From contig CACXAK010000088.1 of assembly GCA_902765655.1 (NCBI GenBank), positions 1-5,377 on the forward strand: 5,377 nt of DNA, given 5' to 3'. Positions 4,786 through 5,377 of the stretch are shown here, one piece after another (within the stretch, counting starts at the first letter, position 1; the number at the start of each line of letters is the position of its first letter). The position numbers and the translations under genes are program-made. The notes under the pieces are model-generated. The model saw only the letters and a program-made list of their open reading frames with translations, searched no databases and was not told where the DNA came from. Source of the stretch: an uncultured bacterium (lineage in GTDB: Bacteria; Cyanobacteriota; Vampirovibrionia; Gastranaerophilales; Gastranaerophilaceae).

Positions 4786-5377
4786 ATGCAATTATTTAAT
4801 ACATATTCAGGGAAATTAGAAGAATTTAAACCGATTGAAGATAATAAGGTCAAAATGTATGTCTGCGGTCCGACAGTTTATGATTATGCGCACTTAGGGC
4901 ACGCAAGATGCTATATTACCTGGGATGTTTTATACCGTTATCTCAAATTCAGAGGGTATGATGTTACTTATTGCAGAAATGTTACGGATGTTGACGACAA
5001 AATTCTTAAAAAGGCAGAAAAAGAAAACAAAACTCCGGAAGAAGTTTCTCAATATTGGTATAAACAGTTTACCAATTCTATGGAAAAATTAAATAACTTA
5101 AAACCTGATATTGAGCCGTTTGCGACAAAAACATTAGGCGAAATGATTAAAATGATTAAGGATTTAATCGAAAAGGGCTATGCCTATGAATCAAACGGGG
5201 ATGTTTATTTTAGGGTTAAAAAATTTGGCAGATACGGTTCACTTTCCGGTCAGCCGATAGACCAATTAGAAAGCGGTGCAAGAATTGCTGTTGGGGAACA
5301 AAAAGAGGATCCTCTTGATTTTGCGCTATGGAAAAAAGATGAAAAATTTGGTTATAACTCTCCATGGGGAGTTGGTC
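4786..5377 (+). CDS. cysS: Cysteinyl-tRNA synthetase (partial, C-terminus outside window)
   Basis: The first 197 codons of a class I aminoacyl-tRNA synthetase that charges tRNA-Cys with cysteine are present, out of an expected roughly 450-490. YVCGPTVYDYAHLGHAR (25-41) contains the first zinc-ligand cysteine C27 and the HIGH-type ATP-binding motif H36-L-G-H39. NVTDVDDKIL, the GDVYFRVKKFGRYGSLSG block, the ESGARI segment, DPLDFALWKK and SPWGVG are all in the usual order and spacing for CysS. The KMSKS loop lies beyond the window. The ATG at 4786 is preceded by AAGAGGT (4774-4780), a Shine-Dalgarno match at good spacing, and MQLFNTYSGKLEEF is a standard CysS opening. A 14-codon reading frame containing one Cys codon ends 3 bases before the ATG. 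It is divergent from the hypothetical gene and is not in an operon with any other gene seen here. Confidence 0.97.
   Translation, partial: MQLFNTYSGKLEEFKPIEDNKVKMYVCGPTVYDYAHLGHARCYITWDVLYRYLKFRGYDVTYCRNVTDVDDKILKKAEKENKTPEEVSQYWYKQFTNSMEKLNNLKPDIEPFATKTLGEMIKMIKDLIEKGYAYESNGDVYFRVKKFGRYGSLSGQPIDQLESGARIAVGEQKEDPLDFALWKKDEKFGYNSPWGVG

Overview
This is an AT-rich bacterial window with eight protein-coding genes, no RNA genes, no CRISPR array and no recognisable transposase. Gene density is high. The longest non-coding gaps are about 88 to 133 bases, and each lies between divergently transcribed genes. The style (AT-rich, gut-bacterium-like, with a cysteinyl-tRNA synthetase that reminds me of cyanobacterial ones around the YITWDVLYRYL stretch) suggests a non-photosynthetic relative of Cyanobacteria such as Gastranaerophilales/Vampirovibrionia. 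This is a low-confidence guess from memory, and other AT-rich gut lineages are not excluded.

Layout from left to right. A radical SAM enzyme on the minus strand (1-605) runs off the left edge. Divergent from it is a DRE-TIM/HMGL-like aldolase (694-1392), whose end looks short and overlaps a convergent gene by 19 bases. A minus-strand two-gene operon follows: a membrane-anchored SIMPL-domain protein (1758-2483) is transcribed first, and a stand-alone response-regulator receiver domain (1374-1754) comes 3 bases after it. Divergent from this operon is ftsY (2575-3492), the signal recognition particle receptor GTPase. After it come a GC-rich repeat element (3499-3534) and an M14 murein-peptide-amidase-like carboxypeptidase (3542-4180). 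A minus-strand hypothetical protein (4170-4610) overlaps the peptidase gene end by 11 bases. Divergent from that is cysS (4786 onward), which runs off the right edge.

The genes do not form one pathway. ftsY and cysS are housekeeping genes, the M14 enzyme is probably for peptidoglycan peptide recycling, and the remainder are accessory or unassigned. The most interesting signals are regulatory. Two genes (the aldolase and ftsY) have a near-identical extended -10 element (TTTATGCTA...) ending exactly 6 bases before the ATG, with no Shine-Dalgarno, so both mRNAs are predicted to be leaderless. Four other genes here have a clear Shine-Dalgarno, so the organism appears to mix two initiation modes. 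The intergenic repeat between ftsY and the M14 gene appears to supply the M14 ribosome binding site and can fold over it. Both convergent gene pairs overlap at their 3' ends with no visible terminator. I found no convincing evidence for a wholly new multi-gene system.
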